Part shown: piece by piece, positions 24,507-33,760 of the stretch | Position numbering within the stretch: the stretch's first letter is position 1 | How the letters are laid out: each line of letters begins with the position of its first letter | NCBI GenBank assembly: GCA_965227445.1 | Contig: OZ245751.1 | Coordinates: 6,262,001 to 6,326,000 of the forward strand | DNA: 64,000 bases | DNA from: DT-110 sp030148525 | Lineage (GTDB): Bacteria > Bacteroidota > Bacteroidia > Chitinophagales > Saprospiraceae | Direction: 5' to 3' | Position numbers and translations under genes: made by a program | The notes under the pieces: model-generated | Seen by the model: the letters and a program-made list of their open reading frames with translations, nothing else | The model's database searches: none | What the model was told of the DNA's origin: nothing

Positions 24507-26003
24507 ATGCGCCCGTTCATCACCACTTTCCTGATATCCTTTTTGTGCGTTACCATCACCGCGCAGCAAAACAACGAACTACTGGACCGTGCCTTCTGGC
24601 GCACCAGTCCCGGTGTCGAAGATCTAAAAATAAAAATAGCGGAGGGTAATGACCCCCTGGCCATGACTTCCGCCGCCTTCGATCCCACCGTTTATGCTCT
24701 GCTGGAAAAAGCCCCCTTCGAAACGATTAAGTATCTCATCGACTTGCAGGGGGATGCAGCCACCAAGTTGACCCACGACGGGCGCAGCTACCTGATGTGG
24801 GCCGCTTACGCCGGACAAAAACAAGCCACCCAATACCTCATTGATCTTGGCTCCGACATAACTCTGGTCGACGACCACGGCTACGCAGTCATACCCTTCT
24901 GTGCCACCACCGGCATGGATAAGCAGGAAGTATACGATTTACTAATTAAAAACGGTGCGGATGTAAAAGCCACCAACCGCAGCGGTGCCAATGCGCTGCT
25001 GCTCATCGCCAAACACCTGGGCGATGATCTGAGTATGATCGACTACTTCGAATCCAAAGGCCTGGAGCTGGCGTCCACCGACAGCGAAGGCAATGGCCTG
25101 TTCAACTACGCGGCTATCATGGGAAATATTCCCCTGATGAAAAAAGCGATCGAATGGGGCCTGCCCTACAAAGAGGAAAACACAGCCGGAGGCAATGCCA
25201 TGGTCTTTGCCAGTCAGGGCTATCGGGGCTCGGTAAACGGACTGGAAGTATACCAGTTCCTGGCGGATAAAGGGGTAGCAGCTGATGTGGTTACCAATTC
25301 CGGACAAACACCACTGCACAGCATCGCCTTCCGGGTAACAGATCCGGCAGTGTATGCATTTTTCACTGAGCGGGGCGTCGATATCAATCAGGCCGATACG
25401 GAAGGGAATACCATGCTGCTCAACGCCATTCGCGGTGGCAACGAAGCCATCGCCCTCACCTACCTGACGCAAGTAGACGACCTCAAACACCAGAACAAAC
25501 AGGGGCATTCCGCCCTCACCTACGCCGTACGATCCAACCTGCCGAAAGTAGTCAGCGCCCTGATCAACGAAGACGTTCCGGTGGACATGGTGGATGAAGA
25601 CGGTAATACACTCGCCGGACATTTATTCCAAACGTATTCCGCAGGCCGTCAAGATCAATTTGAGGAGATCCTGGCCCTGCTCATAGCGGAGGACCTCAAT
25701 ATGCAAGCCACTCAGCAAGGAGGGGACAACCTGCTGCACATCGCCGTCGATAAACAAAGTCCCTACCTCATTGAGCTGGCGCTCGCGCAGGGGGTGGATA
25801 TCAATGCCAAAAATGATAACGGCCTGGCCCCCCTGCACTACGCAGCCATGAAAGCAAAAGATGCCAGCTTGCTGAATCATCTGATCGAAAAAGGCGCCGA
25901 TACCAACATCAAGACCGACTTCGATGAATCGGTCTACGACCTGGCCGCCGAAAACGAATTATTGAAAAAATCCGGATTCAACCCTGACAACCTGAAAAAA
26001 TAA
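24507..26003 (+). CDS. secreted ankyrin-repeat protein
   Basis: A 498-residue protein from the ATG at 24507 (MRPFITTFLISFLCV), chosen because it gives a clean signal peptide cleaved near TAQQ. The rest is about 12 ankyrin repeats, seen as recurring TPLH, G-A-D and GNTLL/ALTYAV patterns (for example DNGLAPLHYAAMKAKD near the end). Ankyrin arrays bind partner proteins; here the array is expected in the periplasm. Four bases separate it from the DUF2271 gene, so the two are in one operon. Its partner is unknown; the operon suggests an iron or heme uptake context. Confidence 0.85.
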   Translation: MRPFITTFLISFLCVTITAQQNNELLDRAFWRTSPGVEDLKIKIAEGNDPLAMTSAAFDPTVYALLEKAPFETIKYLIDLQGDAATKLTHDGRSYLMWAAYAGQKQATQYLIDLGSDITLVDDHGYAVIPFCATTGMDKQEVYDLLIKNGADVKATNRSGANALLLIAKHLGDDLSMIDYFESKGLELASTDSEGNGLFNYAAIMGNIPLMKKAIEWGLPYKEENTAGGNAMVFASQGYRGSVNGLEVYQFLADKGVAADVVTNSGQTPLHSIAFRVTDPAVYAFFTERGVDINQADTEGNTMLLNAIRGGNEAIALTYLTQVDDLKHQNKQGHSALTYAVRSNLPKVVSALINEDVPVDMVDEDGNTLAGHLFQTYSAGRQDQFEEILALLIAEDLNMQATQQGGDNLLHIAVDKQSPYLIELALAQGVDINAKNDNGLAPLHYAAMKAKDASLLNHLIEKGADTNIKTDFDESVYDLAAENELLKKSGFNPDNLKK

Positions 26004-26007
26004 ACAC

Positions 26008-26490
26008 ATGTCAATCTATAAGTGGTCCGCATTTATCGGTCTGTTCATCCTGGCCGCTTCCTTTACCCTGGTGCCCAATGGCAAGCAGATGAAATGCCTG
26101 GTACAATTGGTGAACTACGAAGGGGAGGGCGCCTACATCATTGTCTCGGTCGTCGACAAAGACAACAACTATCTCACCACCCTTCGCGTACTGGGTGACG
26201 ATCCCGAATGGTACCACGAAATCACCTCCTGGTGGGATTACTACGGCAAAAAACGCTACGACCTCGATGGCATCACCGGAGCCACCATCGCCGGCGGTGA
26301 ACGATCCGTATTCCAACTCTCGGTCGATGAGCAGTACCTGAAAGAGGGTAATAAGCTGCGCTTCGAAACCTCCGTTGAAGAAAAAGAGTACCACGAGGCC
26401 GATGTGGAGATTCCACTAAAGCCCGGCATGTCTAATGCCAAGGCCGAAGGCTCCGGCTACATTCGCTACGTTCGCCTAATCGCCAACTAA
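26008..26490 (+). CDS. DUF2271 periplasmic protein
   Basis: A 160-residue exported protein with an N-terminal hydrophobic signal (SAFIGLFILAASFTLVP). The body resembles DUF2271: YIIVSVVDKDNNYLTTLRVLGDD, then EITSWWDYYG and DGITGATIAGG, with an R-F-E-T strand and a YIRYVRLI end. DUF2271 proteins commonly travel with PepSY flavoproteins and FMN-linked periplasmic proteins. It is followed after seven bases by the PepSY reductase gene, so a joint redox role in the envelope is likely. The exact activity is not known. Confidence 0.75.
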   Translation: MSIYKWSAFIGLFILAASFTLVPNGKQMKCLVQLVNYEGEGAYIIVSVVDKDNNYLTTLRVLGDDPEWYHEITSWWDYYGKKRYDLDGITGATIAGGERSVFQLSVDEQYLKEGNKLRFETSVEEKEYHEADVEIPLKPGMSNAKAEGSGYIRYVRLIAN

Positions 26491-26497
26491 GGAACCT

Positions 26498-28696
26498 ATG
26501 CTCAACCGATTGTGGCGAAATACACACCTGGCTCTGGCACTAATTTCGGTAGGTTTCCTACTCTTGGCTACCGTAACCGGTGTTATCCTGGCTTTTGATC
26601 CCATTCAGAAGGAATGGGCGCCTTTGTCGGTGCCAGGGGTGCGATCTTTGTCGGTGTCCGACCTGCTCCATAATCTCGACGGTCAATATGAGACCATCCT
26701 CGACGTGGAGATGCTCGATAACGATGCCGTAAAGATCGCTACCATCGATATGGATGAAGCCAAGAACGGCGATTTTATCATCGACCCCTTCACGGGAAAA
26801 CGCATCGGGGATGTGCCCGAGAGCAATTCCTTCTTCCAGACGGTCACCAATCTGCACCGTTCCCTTTTCCTGAAGAGTACCGGTCGCCTGCTGGTCGGTA
26901 TCACCGCTTTTTTGTTCCTGCTGAGCATCCTTACCGGTCTGTTATTACTATGGAAGCGGGAGGGCGGCCTGCGCGGACTGTTCTCTAAAACCATCAAAAC
27001 GCAGACTGATCAGTACCTGCACGTAGTAATCAGCAAGTGGACCTGGTTGCCACTCCTCATCGTTGCCATTTCCGGGGTTTATTTGTCCTTGCTGCGATTC
27101 GAGGTGATCCCCGAACCGGAGATGCAGCTCCTTCCGGCCCAATTGATGGAGGTTGCCCAAGTGGAAATGCCTGCCGCTGATTTTGCGTTATTCCGGGAGG
27201 TACCCCTGACGAAACTGGAGAAGCTGGAATTCCCTTTTTCCGACGATGCCCAGGATCCCTTTATTCTCCACACCCGTCACCGTCGCTGGGCCATCCATCA
27301 GTACAGCGGTGCGGTGCTGGAAGCCTACGAAGATCCGGTCGTCAATCAGATCTCGGAATGGAATTACCGTCTGCACACCGGCAGCGGCAGTGTGGTGTGG
27401 TCCCTGGTCCTCGGAGGCAGCACGGCCGGTGTCCTCTTCCTCATCTATTCGGGACTAAGTATTGGTTATCAGCGCTTCCGGGGTAAGCCCCGGCAATTGT
27501 ACGGCGCTGATGAAGCAGAATTCATCGTGCTCTATGGCTCCGAAAATGGCAGTACCCGTCAGTTTGCTACGGCCCTTTTCCGGTCTTTGCTTTCGCAAAA
27601 AAAGAAGGCCTTCCTGGAGGAATTAAATGGCTTCACAGATTTTCCACGGGCCAGATACATCCTGGTGCTAACCTCCACCTACGGTGACGGAGAACCACCC
27701 GCTAATGCCACGTCTTTTTTTGATTTGCTTTCGCAAAAAAACATGCCCGACTCCGTGCAATTTGCGGTGCTTGGTTTTGGCTCTAAAGCCTACCCCAAAT
27801 TCGGTCAGTTTGCGCTGGAATCCCATCGTGCCTTGAATGACCTGGCCCAGACTACACCACTGTTCGACGTGGAGATCATCCATAACCAATCGCAGCACAG
27901 CTTCCTGGAATGGACGAAAAAATTGGGGCAGCAATTATCGATCACGCTACCCGTCGCCCAATACCTGAAGGTGAAGGTTCCTGCCCTCCATAATTTTACA
28001 CTCCTCGACCGCCAGGTTGTCGAAGTCGACGGGCAGGAGACCTTTTTGCTTACCCTGCAGCCACAAAAAAAGACATCCTTTCAGTCGGGAGATCTGCTCG
28101 ATATCTATCCCGAACAAGACCCCGTAAAGAGGTCCTATTCCATCGCCCGCGACCAAGCAGGCCGCATTCTGCTGGCCATCAAAAGGCACGAATACGGAGT
28201 GGTATCCAACGAACTGTACCATCAGAAGATCGGAGCTACCATTCGCGGACGCATCGTAGGCAACGAACACTTCCAATTCCCGGCGGAGGCCCCTTCGGTC
28301 ACTCTGATCGGGAATGGTACCGGCATGGGGCCCTACCTCGGCATGATCAGGGAGCACCCGGGAGTGCCTACTAAATTGTACTGGGGAGGACGTTCGGCGA
28401 AAGCATTTTCCCTCTACCGGAGGCAATTAGAGCGGGCACAGGCCCATCGTACAGGATTCACTTTTTCCGCAGCCTTTTCGCGCGAGGGTAACCGTCAGTA
28501 CGTACAGGAGCTGGTGCGCCGTGACGGGGAGCAACTGGCCGGGCAATTGGCGGGTGGAGGTTGCATCATGATCTGTGGATCCCTGGCCATGCAGCGGGAT
28601 GTGCTCGCTGTTTTGGCGAAAGCCATAAAAACTAAAACGGGTAACGAATTAGAGGAATACGTACAGCAGGGCCAGATCAAAATGGACTGTTATTAA
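26498..28696 (+). CDS. PepSY-membrane / flavodoxin / FAD-NAD(P)H reductase fusion
   Basis: A 732-residue fusion. Residues 1-330 form a PepSY-associated membrane module with about four helices and periplasmic loops (LFLLSILTGLLLLWKREGG; IAISGVYLSLL-type helix near 190; RRWAIHQYSGAVLE). A flavodoxin-like domain follows (FIVLYGSENGSTRQFA, TSTYGDGEPP). The C-terminal part is a ferredoxin-reductase type FAD/NAD(P)H domain (RSYSIARD; GNGTGMGPYLGMI; MICGSLAMQRDV). Electrons probably pass from cytoplasmic NADPH through FAD and FMN across the membrane to a periplasmic acceptor such as ferric chelates. Similar fusions flank TonB-type iron receptors. Confidence 0.85.
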   Translation: MLNRLWRNTHLALALISVGFLLLATVTGVILAFDPIQKEWAPLSVPGVRSLSVSDLLHNLDGQYETILDVEMLDNDAVKIATIDMDEAKNGDFIIDPFTGKRIGDVPESNSFFQTVTNLHRSLFLKSTGRLLVGITAFLFLLSILTGLLLLWKREGGLRGLFSKTIKTQTDQYLHVVISKWTWLPLLIVAISGVYLSLLRFEVIPEPEMQLLPAQLMEVAQVEMPAADFALFREVPLTKLEKLEFPFSDDAQDPFILHTRHRRWAIHQYSGAVLEAYEDPVVNQISEWNYRLHTGSGSVVWSLVLGGSTAGVLFLIYSGLSIGYQRFRGKPRQLYGADEAEFIVLYGSENGSTRQFATALFRSLLSQKKKAFLEELNGFTDFPRARYILVLTSTYGDGEPPANATSFFDLLSQKNMPDSVQFAVLGFGSKAYPKFGQFALESHRALNDLAQTTPLFDVEIIHNQSQHSFLEWTKKLGQQLSITLPVAQYLKVKVPALHNFTLLDRQVVEVDGQETFLLTLQPQKKTSFQSGDLLDIYPEQDPVKRSYSIARDQAGRILLAIKRHEYGVVSNELYHQKIGATIRGRIVGNEHFQFPAEAPSVTLIGNGTGMGPYLGMIREHPGVPTKLYWGGRSAKAFSLYRRQLERAQAHRTGFTFSAAFSREGNRQYVQELVRRDGEQLAGQLAGGGCIMICGSLAMQRDVLAVLAKAIKTKTGNELEEYVQQGQIKMDCY

Positions 28697-28708
28697 TCGA
28701 CTATAAAA

Positions 28709-29632
28709 ATGAAATCAGATAATATGAAAAAGGTAATTCCACTCATTGTATGCCTTTGCTTCGCATGGAGTGCAGCATACAGCCAAAGCGACAAAGAAAA
28801 AGACGTAGCCGCCATCAAAGCCATGTGTGGCTGCTACGAAGTGAACTTCAATTTTGCCGAGACCTTCAACTACGTGGACGATCCAGAATATAAGCCATCA
28901 CCCGTAAAACGCACCGGTGGCCTGGAATGGGTACAACTCGTTGAGGAAGACGATGAAAAGATAGTCCTCCAACACCTGCTGGTCGTCGGCCCCAAAGACA
29001 ACCAACACGTCATCAAACACTGGCGTCAGGATTGGGAATATGAGAACCGCGACTTCTACATGTTTAGCGGGGATAACTCCTGGACCTACGAGCGCAAATC
29101 AAAAGAGGAAGTGACCGGCGAATGGACCCAGAAGGTATTCCAGGTCGACGATAGCCCCCGCTACGAAGGATCGGCGCCCTGGATCCACATCGATGGCAAA
29201 AGCTACTGGGAAAACACCACCAATGCACCCCTGCCACGCCGGGAATATACTATCCGCAGCGATTACAACATCACCGTCCGCCAGAACCGCCACGAAATCA
29301 CGGAAAACGGCTGGATCCACGATCAGGATAACAAAAAAGTCCTTCGCGAAGATGGTGACGACACCGTAATCGCCGAAGAGAAAGGCTTTAACTCCTACAC
29401 CAAGGTCGATCCTTCCCGCTGCCAGGCTGCTCAGGATTGGTGGGCCGCTAACCACGATATGTGGAGTACCGTTCGCGACAATTGGGCCTCCGTATTTGCC
29501 AAAAAGAAAAGCTTCACCCTGAAGCCTAAGGTCGACAACAAACGCCTCTACGAACATCTGTTTGCCATGGATCCGGCAGATGCTGCATCGAAGGAGATTG
29601 AGCAGGTGATTACGGGATTCGTGATTCGATAA
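28709..29632 (+). CDS. DUF6607 family exported protein
   Basis: A 307-residue protein with a signal peptide (MKKVIPLIVCLCFAWSAAYSQ; the first five residues MKSDN may not be used, giving a start at 28724). The mature part has an AIKAMCGCYEVNFNFAETF opening, many Trp and Tyr residues, and blocks such as KHWRQDWEYENRDFYMF and EENGWIHDQ-like repeats typical of DUF6607. This Bacteroidota family is often next to iron-related receptors. It is the last gene of the operon, 12 bases after the reductase. Function is unknown. Confidence 0.75.
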   Translation: MKSDNMKKVIPLIVCLCFAWSAAYSQSDKEKDVAAIKAMCGCYEVNFNFAETFNYVDDPEYKPSPVKRTGGLEWVQLVEEDDEKIVLQHLLVVGPKDNQHVIKHWRQDWEYENRDFYMFSGDNSWTYERKSKEEVTGEWTQKVFQVDDSPRYEGSAPWIHIDGKSYWENTTNAPLPRREYTIRSDYNITVRQNRHEITENGWIHDQDNKKVLREDGDDTVIAEEKGFNSYTKVDPSRCQAAQDWWAANHDMWSTVRDNWASVFAKKKSFTLKPKVDNKRLYEHLFAMDPADAASKEIEQVITGFVIR

Positions 29633-29637
29633 AGGAG

Positions 29638-30207
29638 GGCAGAAATCAGAATTTAGAGGTCAGAAGTTGAATGCCAATTCATTGATATTCAATTTTATGT
29701 TTTAGCTTTTCATTCTTATGATGCTCATTTTTGACGTCCTGGAACCGTGTTGACTGTCCTTTTCGCTGATGCTTTTTAGTGGGATCTCAATTCCCATGAA
29801 TGTAAAGAATCAGGATAGTGATAAAAAAGGTTTAACTCGTCGCATTAGGACATTCGTTTTAGATGTGTGGTCCTTTTGCGATGAGTTACCTAATACGTCT
29901 TCTGGACGAAATTGTATCAATCAAACTTGTAGAGCTGCTTCTTCGGTTGGAGCTAAATTTAGGGCTGCATTCCGGGGGAGGTCACGAAAGGAGTTCATTG
30001 CCAAAATGGGGATTGCCATCGAGGAAATTGACGAATGCTGCTATTGGTTAGATCTGATTGCTGCCAATCCTAAATGGCCACGGAACCACGATAAAGCAAA
30101 AGTACTGTATCATGAAGCATACCAGCTGACAGCCATATTAGTCTCGATCTCCGTAAAGTATCAAAAGTAGCTCCACTTCTGACCTCTGCCTTCTGACCTC
30201 TGATCTC
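29638..30207. repeat. inverted arms flanking the four-helix-bundle gene
   Basis: The left arm (29638-29669, with AGAGGTCAGAAGT) starts just after the DUF6607 stop. The right arm (30172-30207, with ACTTCTGACCTC twice) starts at the stop of the gene at 29796-30170 and reaches the nadB stop. The arms are reverse complements over the core word, so the small gene sits in the loop. Confidence 0.55.
29796..30170 (+). CDS. four-helix-bundle protein (23S rRNA IVS-type)
   Basis: A 124-residue protein starting at MNVKNQDSDKK (an ATG nine codons further up is possible). Helical segments include LTRRIRTFVLDVWSFCDELP, then CINQTCRAASSVGAKFRAAFRGRSRKEFIAKMGIAIEEIDECCYWLDLI. The S-VGAKF-AA and EIDECCYWLDLI blocks are typical of the four-helix-bundle family first found in intervening sequences of 23S rRNA and now common as free genes in Bacteroidota. 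The molecular role is unknown. It is isolated between inverted repeats and so may be a mobile cargo gene. Confidence 0.75.
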   Translation: MNVKNQDSDKKGLTRRIRTFVLDVWSFCDELPNTSSGRNCINQTCRAASSVGAKFRAAFRGRSRKEFIAKMGIAIEEIDECCYWLDLIAANPKWPRNHDKAKVLYHEAYQLTAILVSISVKYQK

Positions 30208-31810
30208 ACAAAATTGTGTTTTGCTTAAAATCCTGCCGCTCCGGATAATCCGTGGTGTAGTGCAGGCCCCGGCTTTCCTTGCGCATACTGGCCGACCGAC
30301 TCACCAGGTAGCTGATGGTGATCAGGTTGCGCAGTTCGCAGAGTTGGGGGGAGAGCACGGAGGTGTGGTAGAGTTCTTCTGTTTCACGATAGAGTAGCCA
30401 CAGTCGATCCAGGGCCCGTTTGGAGCGACGGTTGGAGCGCACAATACCCACGTAGCTACTCATGATCTCTTTGAGTTCCTTGAGGCTTTGGGTGATGAGC
30501 ACGAGCTCGTCGGGTTCGCTGGTGCCACTGGCATTCCAGTCGGGGATTTTTGTCTGGTGAGCACACTCATCGATTTGAGCATCAATATCGGCAGCAATGC
30601 GGTGAGCGAACACCATGGCCTCCAGCAGGGAATTACTGGCCAGGCGGTTGGCTCCGTGCAGGCCCGTGCTGGTACATTCGCCAACGGCGTACAATTGACC
30701 AATGGAGCTGTGGCCCTGATCGTCGACCCTAATGCCGCCACACATATAATGACAGGCGGGCACGACCGGGATCAGGTTTTTCATGGGATCCACGCCAATG
30801 CTCAGGCACTTTTCGTAGATGGTCGGAAAGTGCGCGACAAACTTACCCTGGTCGAGGTGCCGGCAATCGAGGAACATACACTCCTCGCCCTGTACCTTCA
30901 TCTCGTTATCGATGGCCCGGGCTACTATATCGCGTGGTGCCAGGGATTCGCGCTCATCGTATTTACCCATAAACTCTTCGCCGTGCCGGTTTTTCAGGAT
31001 GCCGCCGAATCCGCGTACAGCCTCCGACACCAGGAACACGGGGTTTTCGCCCTCGGGCGTAAACAGGGCCGTGGGGTGGAATTGGACAAACTCCATATTC
31101 TCGATCCAACCTTTAGCGCGGTATACCATAGCGATACCATCACCGGTGGCAATAACGGGGTTGGTGGTGTTGCGGTAAATCTGTCCGGCACCTCCGGTAG
31201 CGATCACCGTAGTGCGAGCCAGTATGGTCTGGATCTCGTTGTTCTCGCGATTGAGTACGTAGGCACCGTAGCAGGCGATATCGGGCGTGAGGCGGGTGAT
31301 GGTGAATCCCAAATGGTGTTGGGTGATGAGGTCGACGGCATGGAAATGCTCGTGCAGCGTAATATTGGGGAAATCATCGGCTCGTTCCATCAGGGTTCGC
31401 TGGATCTCCCAACCGGTGAGGTCTTTATAATGCAAAATCCGGTTTTCGGAATGCCCACCTTCGCGACCCAGATCGTACTGGTCTTCGTTGGGGGCACGGT
31501 CGAAGCGGGCACCCCAGGCAATGATATCGCGCACCCGTTCGGGCCCTTCCTGCACCACAATATCCACAATCCGCTCGTTACAAAGGCCGTCACCGGCGTC
31601 GAGGGTATCGGCCTTGTGCTTTTGGTAGGAATCGACCTCTTCATTCCAAACGGCGGCCACCCCGCCTTGTGCATAGCGGGTATTACTTTCGCCCTCGATG
31701 GTCTTGGTCAGAACGGTAATTGACAGATTGGGTCGGCGCTCAGCTAATTTGATGGCCGTGGTGAGTCCGCCGATTCCGGACCCGATAATGAGTACATCCG
31801 TTTGGTGCAT
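30206..31810 (-). CDS. nadB: L-aspartate oxidase
   Basis: A 534-residue flavoenzyme that oxidises L-aspartate to iminoaspartate, the first step of de novo NAD synthesis. Visible features are the N-terminal dinucleotide fold (DVLIIGSGIGGLTTAIKLAE), the substrate-site block NTRYAQGGVAAVW, GGAGQIYRNTTNP, ENMEFVQFHPTAL, RGFGGILKNRHG, and ACHYMCGGIRVD near residue 350. A C-terminal helical domain is present. The length fits the family. It is cytoplasmic. The partner nadA is not in the window. The stop lies at the edge of an inverted repeat. Confidence 0.95.
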   Translation of the reverse strand: MHQTDVLIIGSGIGGLTTAIKLAERRPNLSITVLTKTIEGESNTRYAQGGVAAVWNEEVDSYQKHKADTLDAGDGLCNERIVDIVVQEGPERVRDIIAWGARFDRAPNEDQYDLGREGGHSENRILHYKDLTGWEIQRTLMERADDFPNITLHEHFHAVDLITQHHLGFTITRLTPDIACYGAYVLNRENNEIQTILARTTVIATGGAGQIYRNTTNPVIATGDGIAMVYRAKGWIENMEFVQFHPTALFTPEGENPVFLVSEAVRGFGGILKNRHGEEFMGKYDERESLAPRDIVARAIDNEMKVQGEECMFLDCRHLDQGKFVAHFPTIYEKCLSIGVDPMKNLIPVVPACHYMCGGIRVDDQGHSSIGQLYAVGECTSTGLHGANRLASNSLLEAMVFAHRIAADIDAQIDECAHQTKIPDWNASGTSEPDELVLITQSLKELKEIMSSYVGIVRSNRRSKRALDRLWLLYRETEELYHTSVLSPQLCELRNLITISYLVSRSASMRKESRGLHYTTDYPERQDFKQNTIL

Positions 31811-32191
31811 ACCACCTTTTTTGGGCTACCTAACATCGAATGTGGAACATATTATGTCGCGATAGCGTAAAAAAATGACCGTCTTTCCGCTTGCAAGGGC
31901 GCAAAAAGGCTGGTTCAGGGCTCAAATGTAGGGATTCCTGATTTGGGTTACCGCCCCATCTCCAGAAATTTTATTTGGCAGTACCGGGCTTTGCATAGCA
32001 GGTGTTTGGTGAAAAAACCAATTCGCGGGTCAGGGCTTAACCATTTGGACAGAAAATCCCGTAACTAATTGGCAATCAGCTTTCACTTTGGATGTTGAAC
32101 CCTTGAAAAAAAGAAGAAGTTCTCTTTTTAAAAAAGGCAAGGTTGTATACCTTTGCACCGATTTAATCAACACTGTTTAAACGAAGGCATT
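31811..32191. other. divergent promoter region of nadB and the atp operon
   Basis: No gene is supported. The last part holds the probable atp promoter (TACCTTTG at 32148). The nadB-proximal half shows no clear element. There are small inverted words around GTCGCGATAGCG and CGCTTGCAAGGGCG near 31857 and 31890. Confidence 0.4.
32148..32155 (+). promoter_or_regulatory. Bacteroidota-type -7 element TACCTTTG, atp operon
   Basis: Matches the TAnnTTTG consensus of the Bacteroidota primary sigma factor exactly. No clear TTTG appears at the -33 position, only a T-rich stretch. Because a potential TTG start for atpB (32153) falls inside this element, the real start must be further downstream. Confidence 0.55.
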
Positions 32192-33484
32192 GTGAAAGTG
32201 ATCAGCAAGCGTTTGTACATACTAGCCCTGGCACTCGGTTTGGTGTTTGCCAATACTACTGCTTGGGCCCAAGATGATTCTCATTCCGGCGATTCGCATG
32301 AATCTACCGAACATGCCGACGATCAGGGTAAATTGGTGGGTGAAGAGCACGACGAGCACAATGAGCACGGTGAGGAAGACGGCGGCTACGATCCCGTCGC
32401 AACCGTTATGCACCACATTGCTGATGCCAACGAATTTCACATCTGGAAGGGCGTTCACATGCCCCTGCCCTGTTTCCTGTACGCGCCTGGTCACGGTTGG
32501 ACCATCACTATGTCTTCGGCCTTTGATCACGGCCACACCGCTATCGACGGTTACGTACTAAATCACGGACGCGTGAATCGCGTAGCAGACTCATCCTTTC
32601 CCGAAGGCGAAGTGGAAGTAGGTCACATCAATCATCACGTGGAAGACGGTAAAGATGTATACTACGTGGAGTACAACGGCAGCGAATACAAACTGGACCA
32701 ACCGTCCACTTTAGATGGCGGATTGCTGGGTGGAGGTATCACCTCATTCTATGACTTCTCCATTACCAAGAACGTATTTACGATGATTCTGGCTGCCATC
32801 CTGTTGATCTTGATCTGGTCGGCAGTAGCTCGTGGCTACAAGAAAAATGCGGGTAAGGCTCCCTCGGGCATTCAGTCCTTCTTTGAGCCTTTCTTCACCT
32901 TTATCCGGGACGAGGTAACCATCCCCATGATCGGTGAGCACAAATACGAGCGCTTCCAGCCATTCATTATGACGATCTTCTTTTTCGTCCTGTTCTGTAA
33001 CCTGATGGGGTTGATTCCTATCTTTCCAGGTAGTGCTAACGTAACGGGTAACCTGGCGGTCACTCTTACCCTGGCCCTGTTCACCTTTGTTATCACTAAT
33101 ATCAATGGTAACAAACACTACTGGCAACATACCCTGTGGATGCCGGGTATTCCCACCTGGGTTAAGCCCATTCTCTCGGTAGTAGAGGTCCTGGGCTTGT
33201 TCATCAAGCCTTTTTCCCTGATGATTCGTTTGTTCGCCAACATCTCGGCCGGACACATTATCATCCTGAGCCTGATCGGTTTGATCTTCCTGTTCGGTGA
33301 AAACGGAGCGAATCCGGGTGGTGCTGCGGCCGGTGCGGTTGTCGGTGGCCTGTTCACGGCCTTTATGAACCTGATTGAGTTGCTGGTGGCCTTCCTGCAG
33401 GCATTCATTTTTGCGATCCTTTCGGCTTCCTATATCGGAGCTGCCGTGGAGGATGCGCACCACGGAGAGGCCCACGCGCATTAA
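32192..33484 (+). CDS. atpB: F0F1 ATP synthase subunit a
   Basis: Subunit a forms the proton half-channels against the c-ring. The C-terminal 240 residues are canonical: several helices, KPFSLMIRLFANISAGHI with the essential Arg, and a final FAILSASYIGAAVED. The GTG at 32192 is chosen because the earlier TTG lies in the -7 promoter element. A signal peptide (LYILALALGLVFANTTAWA) is followed by an unusual periplasmic stretch of about 170 residues rich in His, Asp and Glu (for example DDSHSGDSHES, EEHDEHNEHGEEDGG). The C-terminus also ends in HHGEAHAH. First gene of the operon. Confidence 0.93.
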   Translation: MKVISKRLYILALALGLVFANTTAWAQDDSHSGDSHESTEHADDQGKLVGEEHDEHNEHGEEDGGYDPVATVMHHIADANEFHIWKGVHMPLPCFLYAPGHGWTITMSSAFDHGHTAIDGYVLNHGRVNRVADSSFPEGEVEVGHINHHVEDGKDVYYVEYNGSEYKLDQPSTLDGGLLGGGITSFYDFSITKNVFTMILAAILLILIWSAVARGYKKNAGKAPSGIQSFFEPFFTFIRDEVTIPMIGEHKYERFQPFIMTIFFFVLFCNLMGLIPIFPGSANVTGNLAVTLTLALFTFVITNINGNKHYWQHTLWMPGIPTWVKPILSVVEVLGLFIKPFSLMIRLFANISAGHIIILSLIGLIFLFGENGANPGGAAAGAVVGGLFTAFMNLIELLVAFLQAFIFAILSASYIGAAVEDAHHGEAHAH

Positions 33485-33504
33485 TCGCCTCTCAAAAGAT
33501 ATCA

Positions 33505-33625
33505 GATCGTTTCGCCGGAGCGAAACTTCGAGATAGAAGAAACAGAAATAACGGACCCGTAAAAGATCGAAGCTGGCGCTTCTTTTAGAGATAAGATTCA
33601 TTCGCCATTGCGAATTGAGAGACAG
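33505..33625 (+). other. three short hairpins between atpB and atpE
   Basis: GTTTCGC-CGGA-GCGAAAC (33509-33526), GAAGC-TGGC-GCTTC within AAAA/TTTT flanks (33561-33586) and ATTCGC-CATT-GCGAAT (33600-33615). They are spaced about 40-50 bases apart in a 276-base spacer with no gene. They could stabilise or process the transcript so that atpE is made in excess. Confidence 0.5.
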
Positions 33626-33760
33626 AAAGATTTAAAAAAGTAGACTCGAGAAAGATCGGGTCAAAGAATATATGGTGAAGACTTCGGGGAGGCTTATTTT
33701 TCTAGACTCTAGCCTCTTCATGTCTAGCCTCTTTTAATAACTACACTAAATTCTCTTATC

